NCBI GenBank assembly: GCA_946811185.2
Contig: OX328109.1
Location: 45,467,412 to 45,531,411 of the forward strand
Direction of reading: 5' to 3'
DNA from: Hippopus hippopus
Lineage: Eukaryota; Mollusca; Bivalvia; Cardiida; Cardiidae
Length of the DNA: 64,000 nucleotides
The notes beneath the pieces are model-generated. The model worked only from the letters and a program-made list of their open reading frames with translations, was not told the origin of the DNA and searched no databases. Below are positions 9,058 through 19,999 of this stretch, one piece after another. The translations under genes and the position numbers were made by a program. Numbering within the stretch: position 1 is the first letter of the stretch; each line of letters begins with the position of its first letter.

Positions 9058-10211
9058 ATTCCATTCTAACATGACACGTGAATTCGGCTCTATAAACACA
9101 GTGCAACGAAAGCGTGGTAAAATTTACGTCATTCTGTACAGAGTGACGTCATTCTGTCTAAAGTAAGTAAGTTATTCAATGGAATATAACATTCGTTAAC
9201 GTTAACATTCGCAGAGGCCTGAGAAATGCTTTAACGCCCGAGTGCGAAGCAAGAGGGAGTTAAAGTATTTTGAGGGCCTCTGCGAATGTTAACGACCGAA
9301 AAAAAACGTGAATTAATGCTATTATTGCATAAAGTAAAGGTATTTTAGCAATAATTTGCAAAGATAGCAAAAATATTTCCATAGAAATGCAAATAAGCGA
9401 ACTTCAAATGCACTGTGCCTAAATGGGTCAAAACCGGAAGTCGGCGAAGAAGTTTTTGTTACGAGCAGTGAAGGGCCGTTAGTCCTGTATGCCAGTTTTG
9501 ATTCTCTCGGTGTAAATTCGCTTCTAATGATTTTTAATACAAAGTGGACTTATGTGGGATAAACTTGCACACGTTTGGACGATTACAACTAGGATGAAAG
9601 AGTGGATATGAATTTCTGTAACTGAAAGACGTCAGAGGGTTCGATCTACATCAAGCCAGGGAATTACCGATCACGTTAAAAAGTGGGTGGGACGTAGCTG
9701 GTTTAGAGTACATTTCACGGGTGATTTTTTGTTCAGATCTCGATTAAACTGAGATCCTGTGCAAAATTTTGTTTGTGGTGTACTAATATCATGAAAGACA
9801 TGCCATGAAAAGAATCTAATATGGTACAAGTTCCTACAGTTTGATGGCCGGAGTCTAGGGAAAATCTGACAAGAACAAACGTTGTTTACAAGGTAGGCCC
9901 GAATCGAGGATATTGATAGTACAAAGCCGGGCGTTAACGGCGCGTGAATTTACTGATTAATACACGTTTTCTCCCGTTAACGCCCGGTTTTTACCCGTTA
10001 ATACATGCCTATAACGGCCCGAAAAGGCACATTTTATGCAACAATGAACGATAAACCACGATAGAAAGAAGATTATTTCTTAATTGAATAACTTACTTAC
10101 TTTATACAGAATGACGTCACTCTGTATAGAATGACGCAGATTTTACCACGCTTTCGTTGCACTGTGTTTATAGAGCCAAATTCACGTGTCATGTTAGAAT
10201 GAACGATTGAC
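9058..10211. mobile_element. 1.15-kb element with about 125-bp terminal inverted repeats
   Basis: The left arm 9,058-9,182 (CATTCTAACATGACACGTGA ... AAGTAAGTTATTCAAT) is inverted at 10,085-10,200 with few differences. The interior has a second hairpin at about 9,185-9,300 (CGTTAACATTCGCAGAGGCC against GGGCCTCTGCGAATGTTAAC) and CGTTAACGCCCGG motifs near 9,930-9,990. No transposase frame was found. ACGATAAACCACGATAGAAA outside both ends links it to the palindrome at 8,750. Confidence 0.75.
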
Positions 10212-10311
10212 CACGATAGAAAGCAGGTTATTTCTTAAGTAATGTAAGGTCATAGCACAATTTTGAAAACGTCTTTTGATCTTAGGATCATTACTTATCA
10301 TGTCTAAACAC

Positions 10312-10318
10312 ACACACA

Positions 10319-10353
<35 letters not shown>
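10312..10353. repeat. CA then CT microsatellite
   Basis: A short (CA)n run is followed by about 17 CT units, abutting a family A copy. Confidence 0.95.
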
Positions 10354-10355
<2 letters not shown>

Positions 10356-10580
10356 GATGCATTATACAAAGCAAGTCATCACATAATTATGGATCCATAA
10401 AATCCATTTTGTCTGATAATTCACCTAATCATTAGGTAGACTGAGATAGACTGGTCCTTTAACATGCCGAAAATTGACGAATACCAAAAAGTTTTTACTC
10501 ACGTTAGCCTGCCCGGACTGCTGTACAGGTTGATCTGGGTCGATAATTTTTTGCAGATGCATTTAACGCCCTTTTCATAT
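10354..10580 (-). mobile_element. MITE family A, left end lost
   Basis: Contains ATGATGCATTATACAAAGCA, GGATCCATAAAATCC, a weakened hairpin, and GCAGATGCATTTAACGCCCT near the right end. The microsatellite replaces the left terminus. Confidence 0.75.
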
Positions 10581-10582
10581 AA

Positions 10583-10856
10583 TAATTGGCCTTCAATACG
10601 CGAAAAGGGGCATACGGACATTTGCGTAAAGTGTCGTCTCGGATCAGCCTGCACAATCCGCGCAGGCTAATCCGAAACGACATTTTCCGTTTTTATGTAA
10701 GTTTCTGTTTTGTGAAAGTCTACTGAAGGACAAAACCTAATGTAGTCGTAAAGTGCCGTCTCGGTTAAGCCTGTGCTGACTGCGCAGGCTGATCCGAGAC
10801 GACACTTTACTCAAATGCTCGAATGCCCTTTTTCACTTGTTGCAAGCCAATTATCA
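10583..10856 (+). mobile_element. MITE family D, full-length copy
   Basis: Both ends (TCAATACGCGAAAAGGGGCA and CCTTTTTCACTTGTTGCAAG) and both internal hairpins (near 10,637-10,677 and 10,755-10,805) are present. Confidence 0.85.
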
Positions 10857-11034
10857 TGACTCATTTATTTTTAAGTCATTTTTTTTTTTTCATATTCAGC
10901 AATACGGGTTAAGCAATTTGCAAAAACAAAACGTTTTTATACTCGTATAAACGTTCTTGATGACCATCGCAATATCATTAAGTCATACAATTAGGGATGG
11001 CTATAAGCAATATCTCAATACGCTTCCAGCGGTC

Positions 11035-11245
11035 ATTAAACATTACACTGCTAAATAACTAAAATGAAATTTTCAATTCGATAGTTTAAACCAAAATATT
11101 GCTATTTCAAAGTTATGTTTTGGGGAACAGTATCTCCTTATCGAACGTAGATCCAAGATCAGACTGCACGTTCTGTGCAGTCTGATCTTGATCTACACTG
11201 TCCGCAAAAGGTCTGTGAGTCGCGCTTAGCAGCCAAAAGGATTAA
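11035..11245 (-). mobile_element. MITE family B
   Basis: Hairpin AGACTGCACGTTCTGTGCAGTCT near 11,162. The right end is AGCAGCCAAAAGGATTAA and the left end is eroded (ACACTGCTAAATAAC). Confidence 0.8.
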
Positions 11246-11499
11246 CGTTTTGTCTGTCGAGTCCCAGGAGAAAAAGTGCAAAAGGCAAGCAGTTTACAGA
11301 TAATCAGTTAAATGCTATCGTTCATGATATTCTTCGGGAAATTGTTGTTATTTAGACGACAATAAACTTACAGAGAGGTCATTGAGAGGCTTGCAAAACG
11401 TGAAAATAGGCAATCGGATATTTGCGTAAAATGCCATCTCGGATCAGCCTGCGCAGTCCGCGCAGGCTAATCCGAGACGGCACTTTATGACTACTTTAG

Positions 11500-12029
11500 T
11501 TTAAACATATTTTATTCAATATAATAGTTACATACATGTTAATATACCAAAAATTCAAAATACATGAAAAGGATTGGAACGAAAGCTGTAAGCTTATAAA
11601 GTTCCTCTCCTGAAAGTCACGTCAGTGTCAGTTGTTAAACAGTAATAGAAATTGCAACAATATATGATCAACTCTTGAGTGTGAGAGACAGAGAGAGATA
11701 GAGAGAGAAAGAGAGACGTGGAGTGCCACCAACAAATATTCTGGTTTCAGACAAAAAAAAATCTGAAAAAATCAACTTTTGAAACGTTTAGTGTCAACAA
11801 TGTATGAGTGAACCGCTGAGAATATTTTTTCGTTATCGGCAAGACTGAGAGTCTCGTCTCCAAAGAGAAGTGTCTGCAGGCTTACAGTGGAAATTACTGA
11901 CACGCTTTGAAATAAACTATTTCTAGGTTCGCGATAGTATTTACAGTCAAAGAAATAATGCTGATTTGATTCAATTTCACCACAAGCACAAAGAGGAGAA
12001 TCAATTACGTTTCTGAAATAAAGGTGTTG
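11500..12029 (-). mobile_element. 5'-truncated LINE 3' end with 13-bp TSD
   Basis: The insertion is bounded by ATGACTACTTTAG at 11,487-11,499 and 12,030-12,042. On the minus strand it begins mid-ORF, runs through a stop at 11,772 and about 270 bases of 3' UTR (with a GA-rich stretch), and ends GAATAAAATATGTTTAAA. The poly(A)-signal-like AATAAA next to the TSD is as expected for target-primed reverse transcription. Confidence 0.9.
11772..12029 (-). pseudogene. LINE reverse transcriptase C-terminal fragment
   Basis: Eighty-five codons are open to TGA. The segment CACGEIESNQHYFFDCKYY is a C-x-C...H-x4-C cluster, the zinc-knuckle-like motif found after the RT domain in several non-LTR clades. 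The fragment has no RT catalytic motifs because the insertion is 5'-truncated. It differs in sequence from the LINE at 14,097-17,967, so it is another family. Confidence 0.8.
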
Positions 12030-12198
12030 ATGACTACTTTAGATTTTTTCCTGCAGAAGACATGCGCAAAACAGAAAATTACACAAAAACGGAAAGCGTC
12101 GTTTCGGATCAGCTTGCGCGGACTGCACAGGCTGATCCGAGACGACACTTTACGCAAATGTCTGAATGCCCCTCTTCGCGTGTTGCAGGCCATATGAT

Positions 12199-12549
12199 AG
12201 TCCCGCTTAGTTACGTATAAACGTTAAATGGTAATAACTGTTTATTGAAATATTGCTGAAGTTTGCTTGTTCGCTTCATGTTTCATTCAATTCTTCATCA
12301 TCGGATTCCCTTTTTCACTTTGAATCAGCCCCTAAATTTATGACTATTTCGATTACTATTAAAGAACTGTGATATCTTACGATTTACGAGGTTTTTTTTT
12401 CTACACGTTGCCACAGTTAGGACAATTTCTCTGCCACTGTATAAAAATTTATTTCTGCAAACGACTCATCGCTTAACTGCAGACCACATTGAAAACTACG
12501 TGACCATTGTGGAAATTTCTCGAAAAGAAATAAAAATTAATTTCAGCTT
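12199..12549. other. No recognised feature
   Basis: AT-rich sequence; no repeats or coding signals recognised. Confidence 0.4.
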
Positions 12550-12573
12550 TATCATTATTATTATTATTATTAT
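12550..12573. repeat. ATT microsatellite
   Basis: About seven ATT units. Confidence 0.9.
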
Positions 12574-12751
12574 ATCAATTTCTTTATTTCCTTTTTACAG
12601 ATATTAATTTTAGTATTCAAACATTTCAAATATAAGAAAATTATACGAATATTATATAATATTTTTGTTGTAACATGGTGTGAGGGAAGAAAAGAGCAAT
12701 TGTGCAATAATATAAACAATGTGATTTAATAAGGGTTGCAGAATTGGGATC

Positions 12752-12800
12752 AAAGAGAGAGAGAGACAGAGAGGGAGAGACAGACGGGCAGACGGAGAGG

Positions 12801-12833
<33 letters not shown>

Positions 12834-12834
12834 A
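12752..12834. repeat. GA-rich to GACA tetranucleotide microsatellite
   Basis: A GAGA stretch passes through CAGACGGG variants into seven GACA units. A frame across it reads as SVCL repeats and is not a gene. Confidence 0.95.
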
Positions 12835-12849
12835 TCATTAAATTATGAT

Positions 12850-12985
12850 CATGATAATTCAGATGGTCATTAAGATTTCAGTGCAGAAGCAAGCGTTCAA
12901 TGAACCATGGCATATATCCTGGTCATTTCATGCTTGCATCTGCACTGAAATATTATGACCATCTGAAGGATTATGATTGTAATTT
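12850..12985. repeat. Hairpin of about 34-bp arms
   Basis: AGATGGTCATTAAGATTTCA near 12,862 pairs with TGAAATATTATGACCATCT near 12,947, extending to GCAGAAGCAAGC. It abuts the large foldback. Confidence 0.7.
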
Positions 12986-13572
12986 TATTGATGAATGGAC
13001 GCTACAATGAATTTACGTATGGGATAGAAAACGAGTGCCGTGGTATATGGGAAATATACACGAGCGTTAGCGAGTGTATATTTCCCATATATCACGGCAC
13101 GAGATTTTCTATCTAACTTAGACCACGTGACTATTTATTCGTGCTTTTTATGTCATCTGCACATTTTTATATATATTAAAAAGCTTGTTACAAAATGGGA
13201 GTCGTCAAAATATAAGGTACAATTTATATTAAAATGCTAAATTATTCATTATGATATTTAATCAAACTAGCCATATTTGTGGAGTGTTAAGATCGAACTA
13301 GTATTTGTCTGCAACATTTCGAAAACGTTATGTTTCGATTGATTTAGATTGTCAAAGACAACAGGGACATTCATCATTTGGAACTTACTATGTGTCTCAT
13401 ACACTTTGAAAGAACTGTTCTATTTTCATTACGAAAAACACTGAAAGTTGTTGAGAAATACTGTTTATTTTTTTTTTGCAATTATGTTCAATACGTGAAT
13501 TTCGACCAATATTTGTTGGCAACATCAAGTCCGTACATGAAAATTTTGTAAACTTTGTGACGCCATAGAGCG

Positions 13573-13783
13573 TAACCCTTAGGCTGCTAAGCGCGACTCA
13601 ATGACCTTTTTGTGGACAATGTAGATTCAAATTAGACTGCACAGAACGTGCACAGTCTGATCTTGGATCTACACTGTCCGATAAGACGATATTTTCCCCT
13701 TAAATATCTTTGAAATAGCAAAATTAGGGTTTTTACTATTGGCTTGAAAGTTTCATTTCACTTATTTAGCAGGTTAAACATTA
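13573..13783 (+). mobile_element. MITE family B in the left foldback arm
   Basis: Ends AACCCTTAGGCTGCTAAG and TTAGCAGGTTAAA. It sits at the same position in the arm as the copy at 19,201-19,405, in mirror orientation, so it predates the arm duplication. Confidence 0.85.
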
Positions 13784-14096
13784 CTAAAAACAGAACAGAA
13801 CTGAACATAACAGAAAATTTAATGACTTAAACTATACAAAGTTTTTCGTCATCAACAAGAAGAATATATATAAATCTATTACGGTATAGGTCAGTGACAC
13901 ACATACCAAAAAATGCTAGCATAGAAGACAATGCTGTTTTTTACATTTATACAATAAAAGGGGAGTAGAAAGAAAGAAGAAAAGAAGAAAAAAAAGGGAA
14001 AAGAATGAATACATGGGAAACAGTTGCGTAAGCTGTTTGAAAAAGTGCATTAGGAGGAAGAACATAATGCCATTTTGAAAAACAATAAGAGTGATA

Positions 14097-15190
14097 TTAT
14101 TGAATGAGAGATTTTCTTAACTTAAAGGACTCATCTACATATCGACCTAGTTTCTTCTGGATATAGGTATCAGTACTGCTCATAAGATAAACAAATTTGT
14201 AAACACTAGGCCTGACGAAATATGACTTGCTAATATACTTTTTCCTGATGTCTGTGTACAATGGACAAATAAGTAAAAAATGATATTCATCTTCCAGATC
14301 TTGAGAATTACAGAATTGACATTTCCTTAGAGATCTATCAGTTCTTTGTTGCTTATATCGACCAGTCTCAATTCTAAGCTTATGCGATGCGAGTCTCAGT
14401 TTAGACATAGCTATTCTAGTACTAAATGGCAGATTATCTAAGTATTTTTCAAATTCAAATGTTACATTAAATTCCTTATATAAAAGTAACGAGCTAGAAT
14501 TAGTTATGCTATTGTACCAGTTTTGTATAAATACATCAATAATTCTTAATCTAATTTCAGCCTGGGAAGCTTTTAAATTAACTGAAGACGGATTTTCCCA
14601 AACATAAGAAAACCCATAACTATCCAGTAAATACTTAACATTACTACACCAATTTTGTTTACCCCTCTGTACATCCAGTAGAAGTGAGTTATAGATATGT
14701 TTTATCAAAATATTATCACTTTCGACTATTTTACACCAGTACTTGACGATCCTTGAATAACGGTTTATAAACAGTGGGTAACGACCCAATTCACCATACA
14801 CCCCCATATTAGGAGTGGAATTTTTTACGTTCAAGATTCTTTTGCAAAATTTTAAAGGAATTCTCTCCAAATTTTTGTTTTTACTAAAGCCATTCACTTC
14901 ACGACTATAATTCAATATGGAGCCAACAAAAGCGTCAAAGAGCTGCATCAACACCGAAGATTTCAAATCGAGTCGATTAGTATTATGCAGCAAAAGATTC
15001 ATAGCTTTCAATCCTTTTCCGGCAAGGGTCTCATAGTTTAGATTGTATGTTCCAGTATAATTGAAAACAGTTCCCAAATAATTGAAATTATCTACAACTT
15101 CTAAAACATTATTACAATAAAACCATTTTTCATCATTTCGTGTTTTACCCCGTTTTCTGAAAACCATGACTTTAGTTTTATCCGTATTAA
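14097..15190 (-). pseudogene. LINE ORF2, C-terminal third (post-RT and zinc motif)
   Basis: It continues the RT after the SINE: NTDKTKVMVFRKRG is the conserved segment just after the catalytic core, and NYLGTVF, GELGRYPLF and then CQFCNSQDLEDEYHFLLIC (C-x2-C-x9-H-x4-C) follow. It is open to its own TAA near 14,097. The frame equals that of the upstream part, because SINE plus one TSD copy is 321 bases. Confidence 0.88.
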
Positions 15191-15499
15191 TTGATTGAAT
15201 TTTGCGTTTATTTATCGTCGCCACCGGTTGCCCATATGGGCGACGCCCCCTGAAGGCTGTTAGTTTTGTTACGGGGGATAGTGCAGATACAGGACGAAAC
15301 CCATCTTAAGTTACGCCTGGTTCTTTTACGTGCTCGGTGTATAGCACCGTCACACGGGACCTCGGTTTAACGTCTCATCCGAAAGATTATTAGTAATTTT
15401 AGATGGCCAGCCGTGGGAATCGAACCCACACCCTCAAGCAACTCGAAACATCACGTTCACGAGTCCTACGCTCTACCTATTGAGCTATGCGGGCTGGTC
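15191..15499 (-). mobile_element. SINE (second family) inside the LINE, 12-bp TSD
   Basis: The same family as 1,962-2,267. The head on the minus strand is CCAGCCCGCATAGCTCAATA, the centre GGATGAGACGTTAAACCGAG, and the tail CGATAAATAAACGCAAAATT plus CAATCAA. The direct repeat TATCCGTATTAA lies at 15,179-15,190 and 15,500-15,511. It puts a stop (TAG at 15,477-15,479) in ORF2. Confidence 0.95.
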
Positions 15500-16724
15500 T
15501 ATCCGTATTAACCTCTAAACCCCACCTCTTACAATATTTTTCAAGCAGGTTTAAGCTATTTTGTAAGTCATCAACATTATTTCCAAGAATGACCATATCA
15601 TCAGCAAAAAGCATTAAAATAAACGTGATATCATCTAAAAGTAACCCAGAGGAATGATTGTCCTGCAAGAATAATTCTAAATCTTCAATAAAGAGAGAAA
15701 ACATCAAAGGTGAAATTACCTCCCCTTGTTTTAACCCAACGGCACAGGTAAAAAAGTCAGAATAAGAGTTACAACCCTTAACACAACATTTAACTTTATT
15801 ATACACGTCCTTTATTATCCTAAGCATTTTACCCTTAATGCCTAGTTTATGTAATTTAAACCATAACCCATTAAGATAGACGCTATCAAACGCTTTTTTC
15901 AGATCAACGAATGCACAATATAACCTTTTATTTTCATTTAAAAACTTCTGCACTATACCATTTAAAACAAAAATTGCATCAACTGTCGATCTTCCTTTAC
16001 GAAAACCAAACTTAGCGTCACTTAATACATTATTAGATTTTGCCCAATTACTGAGTCTTTTGTTCAGTATACTGGTAAATATTTTAGAAAAAGTACTAAC
16101 GAGGGTGATTCCTCTATAATTATTTACATCCTTGGGATCATTTTTCTTCAGGATTGGTACTATAAAACCTTCCGACCAACTATCCGGAAAGTAACCAGCG
16201 TCTAAAATAGAATTAAAAATATCAACTAAATGTGAGGACAGAATGTCGCACGTTTCAATAAAATATTCATTTAACAGTTGATCGCCTGCATATGCTTTAT
16301 TGCGTTTTAAACTATGAATGGCAAACTTAACTTCTAGAATAGAAATTGGCTGATCCAGCTCTTCAAAATTAGTATCCGTCGAATTGAAGTCATTGCCTGC
16401 ACAAAATGTTTCAGTTTCATCATCAGTAGTATCAGCAAGCTCATTCTGTAGTTTGGAAAAATAGTCATGAAATTCACTTAATGATATACTAGTATCTGCA
16501 CTATGCATTTTCTTTTTCGTAAAAAGTTTCCAAAAATCTCTTGGTTTGCGGTGTCTCATTCTTTCAATTTCCTTAATTTTACGATAATTATACTCTCTTT
16601 TCTTTTTCTTAACCATACGTTTGTATGCAGACTTACAGTTAATGAAAACTAATCTGTTTTCGTTACTTTTATCTAAATTGAAAGCTTTAAGTGCGTCAAG
16701 ATATGATAGCTTGGCAACCCTGCA
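15500..16724 (-). pseudogene. LINE ORF2, reverse transcriptase core
   Basis: After the stop at 16,725 the frame is open to the SINE. RT motifs appear in order: NYRGITLVSTFSKI, FGFRKGRSTVDAIF, AFVDLKKAFD (motif A), GLKQGEVISPLMFSLF (motif B) and LMLFADDMVIL (motif C, catalytic DD). KRWGLEVN leads into the site of SINE insertion. Catalytic residues are intact; the disruption comes from the SINE. Confidence 0.92.
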
Positions 16725-17852
16725 TTACTCATCAAACCACTCGGATTTATTGCCTAATCGTTTTTCATATAAAGTCGAGGAATTACGAGGTTTATGTGTA
16801 AACACTTTTCCAAATAGCGGGTAGGCAACGTCATGTATTAATTTCGAAAAATTGTTAATACCGGCATCAATACTAGGTTTATCCTGGCTATCAATATTTG
16901 AAACTATAAAATTAATGTCGGGCAGCCGACCAATAATTCCTCTTCGAAAGTCGTCTCGCAAAGAGTTATCCCACATGATTTTACTAAATGTATACTCTAC
17001 CTCTTCACTGCATGACTGCACAATGGGTTTTAAAGTAAACGATAAAGGGGCGTGGTCTGACCACTCACAAAAGCTATGTACTACAAAGTTATCAATAAGG
17101 GTAAAATCATCGTGACTTAAAATGAAATAATCAATAACGCTACTACCAGTCGAACCAGCATAGGTAAATGTTCCGACTGAGTAATCACACCCGAGTCTAC
17201 CATTCGCTATACGTAACTCCGTAGATTTACAAAAATCAAGAAATTTAAGGCCATGTGAATTGCATACAGTATCCATGGAAAAACGATGTAATGGCATGTC
17301 AGGGCAATAATCTTCTGAATCAAGAAAATGGACTTTTTCATCACACTGAATAAAATCGGGTCTCGATCCATTACCTGTACGTGAATTAAAATCTCCACAA
17401 ATCATAACTTTACCAAATAAATGAAAATCATTGAAATCAGTTTCTAAAATAGAAAAGAAATCTACATCAATAACATCATAAGCTGTAGAATTTTCCGGCC
17501 ATAAATACACGCCTGCAATATAGATATCATATGCTAAATTGAAAAAATCCTTTTCCAATTTTATCCATATGATACTGTCAAAGTGGTTTTTAACAATAGA
17601 AATACCATCGATTAAAGACTCTTTCACGTATAATGCAATACCACCGCTACAACGTTTAGCTTTTTTGTTTTGGAACTTCCTGTAGAAATTAAAATGCTTG
17701 TAACCATTAATGTCTATGACAGAAGAATCATTTGTCCATGTTTCATAAAGAAAAATAATATCATGACAACAAAGTTTGTTGATAAAGTCCAAATCTTCAA
17801 GCTTATTTTGAGTGAGTCCGTTTACATTCCACGAACAAACGCTGAGTCCCAC
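16725..17852 (-). pseudogene. LINE ORF2, APE-type endonuclease domain
   Basis: Exonuclease-endonuclease-phosphatase family signatures: SWNVNGL (Asn), LYETW (Glu), ICGDFNSRTG (Asp/Asn), VIDYFILS and SDHAPLS (catalytic Asp-His). It is a nickase for target-primed insertion. One TAA at 16,725-16,727 ends the frame at WFDE; sequence beyond it continues coding in the same frame into the RT. The frame begins 5 codons after the ORF1 stop with GTG and no in-frame ATG nearby, so the true start is uncertain. Confidence 0.9.
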
Positions 17853-17864
17853 CTCCTCCGCGTC

Positions 17865-17967
17865 CTATTTCTTAACCTGCGGAACGGGTCGCCCATCTAT
17901 AAACAACGTGTCGTAGCTAAGCCACGCCCTCCGACCTTCTTGGATAGCCCGCTTCAGCTGTGGAACT
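17865..17967 (-). pseudogene. LINE ORF1, last codons
   Basis: On the minus strand a short frame ending WLSYDTLFIDGRPVPQVKK then TAG fits the C terminus of an ORF1 protein. It stops at the edge of the foldback arm, which marks the 5' truncation point. The stop is in the same frame as ORF2. Confidence 0.6.
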
Positions 17968-19200
17968 TGTTCATGCGTAGGTGCACTGACCTTCGTGAGA
18001 TGACCTTAGCTGGTAAAATGGCGTTAAACTCCAATGCAAACTAAAGAGCACAGTCGAATTTAGTGTTACTTTCAGCCAAAATGAAATTTTACCCCTTCTC
18101 AGATTTAAGAAAATTTGTTGCAATGGCATGCTTTGAAAAAGCCAAAATGTTAACATTACGGTTTATTTTCTAACTGGAGCCATATTTTTCCACGGCCATA
18201 AACACTTTACTCAAGAGGTTGCTGTAGTTAATCGATAGTTGAGTGCAATACCTTTTTAAGTGCCTGTACATTGTATAGACACTTGCAACAGTATTGCACT
18301 CACACATTGAAATGCTGTATCCGGTTCACTAAATCATTTCAAAATTGTTTGGCCGTGAAGGGCACATTTTGCCTTGACTCGATATTGAGAACAAAAATTG
18401 TCGTAATTCACGTGCGGGATATACTAGCATAGTATATCCAGATATACAACTGCGAAAGTTGTATCTTCGATATAATTATACTTTTGAAATACTCAACGCT
18501 GATTGGTCAACTCGCTACATACGTGGTCTAAAGTTATTTTATACTTAAAAAGCTCAAGCACATGCGTTGCACGCCGATAAAATAACATGGTATGATGATG
18601 TATCTCGTGCACGGAATACGCATGCATCATTTGCGATTTGATAATCATCCGCCATTCACTAAAACGAGGTTAGACCACGTTTGTAGCGACTTGACCAATC
18701 AGCGTTCAGTATTTCAATAGTATATATCGAAGATACAACTCCGGCAGTTGTCTATCTGGATATACTATGCTAGTATATCCCGCACGTGAATTCCGACAAT
18801 TTTTGTTTGCAATGTCGAGTCGAGGCAAAATGTACCCTTCATGGTAAAACAATTTTGAAATATGATTTGAACCGGATACAGCATTTCGATGTGTGAGTGC
18901 AGTACTATTCAAAGTGTCTGTACGATGTACAAGCAATAAGGATCCAGTCTGAAAAAAAAAACCTGTTATATTCACATTTTGGCTTTTCAAAACATACCAT
19001 TGCCTTTACAACCATTTTTTTTTTTTAAATCTGAGAAGGATTAAACCCTTTTTTGGCTGAAAAAATATAACAAATTCGACTGCAGTCTTTAGTTTGCATT
19101 GGTCTAAATAAAGTTAAACCCATTTAAATAGCCAAGCTTAAACGTCATACCACGAAGGACAGCGCACCTACGCATGAATATGTTGTTTTTAGTCATTTTT

Positions 19201-19405
19201 AACCCTTAATCTGCTAAATAAGTGAAATGAAAACTTCAAGCCAATAGAAAAAAACCCAAATTTTGCTACTTAAAGATATTTTAGGGAAAAGGACGCCATA
19301 TCGGACAGTGTACATCCAAGATCAGACTGTGCACAATCTGTGCAGTCTGATCTGAATCTACATTGTCCGCAACAGATCCTTGAGTCGCTTAGCAGCCTGA
19401 AAGTT
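19201..19405 (-). mobile_element. MITE family B in the right foldback arm
   Basis: Ends AACCCTTAATCTGCTAAATA and CGCTTAGCAGCCTGAAAGTT, with hairpin GATCAGACTGTGCACAATCTG. It mirrors the copy at 13,573-13,783. Confidence 0.85.
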
Positions 19406-19999
19406 AAGCTCTATGGCTCTACAAAGTTTATGGTCTACAAAGTTTACAAAATTTTCATGTACGGACTTGACATTGCTTACAAAAATTGGTCGAAATTCAC
19501 GTATTGAACATAACTGAAAAAATATTTTCATCATCATTCCATGTGTTTCGTAGTAGAATAGAACAGTTCTGTCAAACTACAAGAGACACATAGTAAATTC
19601 TAAACGATGGACGTCCCTTTAGTCTTTGACACTCTACATCAATCGAAACATAACGTTTTCAAAATATTGCAAATACAAGTTCGATCTTAACACTCCACAA
19701 ATAGGTTTACTCTGATTAAAATCATAATGAATGATTTAGCATATTTATGAATTTGTAAATAATATTTACCTCTTTTGAACCAGGTCCAAAACTTTCGTTT
19801 TAACAGTCACGACGACTCCATTTGTAACTAGCTTTTTATTTTATATAAGTATAAACATATGACATAAAAAGCACGAATAAATAGTCACGTGGTCTAAGTA
19901 AGATAGAAAATCTCGTGTCATGATATATGGGAAATATACACTCGCTAACGCTCGTGTATATTTCCCATATACCACGGCACTCGTTTTCTATCCTAGACT

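Larger units (their letters stand above)
11402..12198 (+). mobile_element. MITE family D split by a LINE fragment
   Basis: The left half (11,402-11,499) and right half (12,030-12,198) each carry one of the two family hairpins and join directly at the duplicated 13-mer. The order of events is therefore family D first, LINE fragment second. Confidence 0.9.
13806..17967 (-). mobile_element. Non-LTR retrotransposon (LINE), nearly complete ORF2
   Basis: A 4.16-kb insertion in the left foldback arm. On the minus strand it contains the end of ORF1, ORF2 with APE-type endonuclease and reverse transcriptase, and a 3' UTR of about 290 bases. It lacks the rest of ORF1 and the promoter, so it is 5'-truncated. 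Defects are one stop codon and one SINE insertion. No RNase H domain was seen. The clade (CR1/L2-like or another APE-bearing clade) cannot be fixed by eye. A TSD for the LINE was not resolved. Confidence 0.9.
13022..19995. mobile_element. Large foldback with about 1.3-kb inverted arms, holding nested LINE, SINE and MITEs
   Basis: The right arm is continuous (about 18,670-19,995). The left arm is split: 13,022-13,805, then 17,966-18,531. Aligned in reverse the arms match block by block, including GATAGAAAACGAGTGCCGTG at the tip, CACGTGACTATTTATTCGTG, TTGATGT/CCGTACATGAAAATT, a family B copy in each, CCTACGCATGAA, and GGATATACTAGCATAGTATA near the centre. The loop is about 138 bp (18,532-18,669). 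The arm tips are themselves near-perfect palindromes of about 90 bp. No transposase was found. The total of about 2.8 kb without later insertions would be a non-autonomous foldback or a locally inverted duplication. Confidence 0.85.

Noticed and set aside
17670..18044. 124-codon plus-strand frame
   Set aside because: Antisense to the LINE nuclease and ORF1 end, and continues into the foldback arm.
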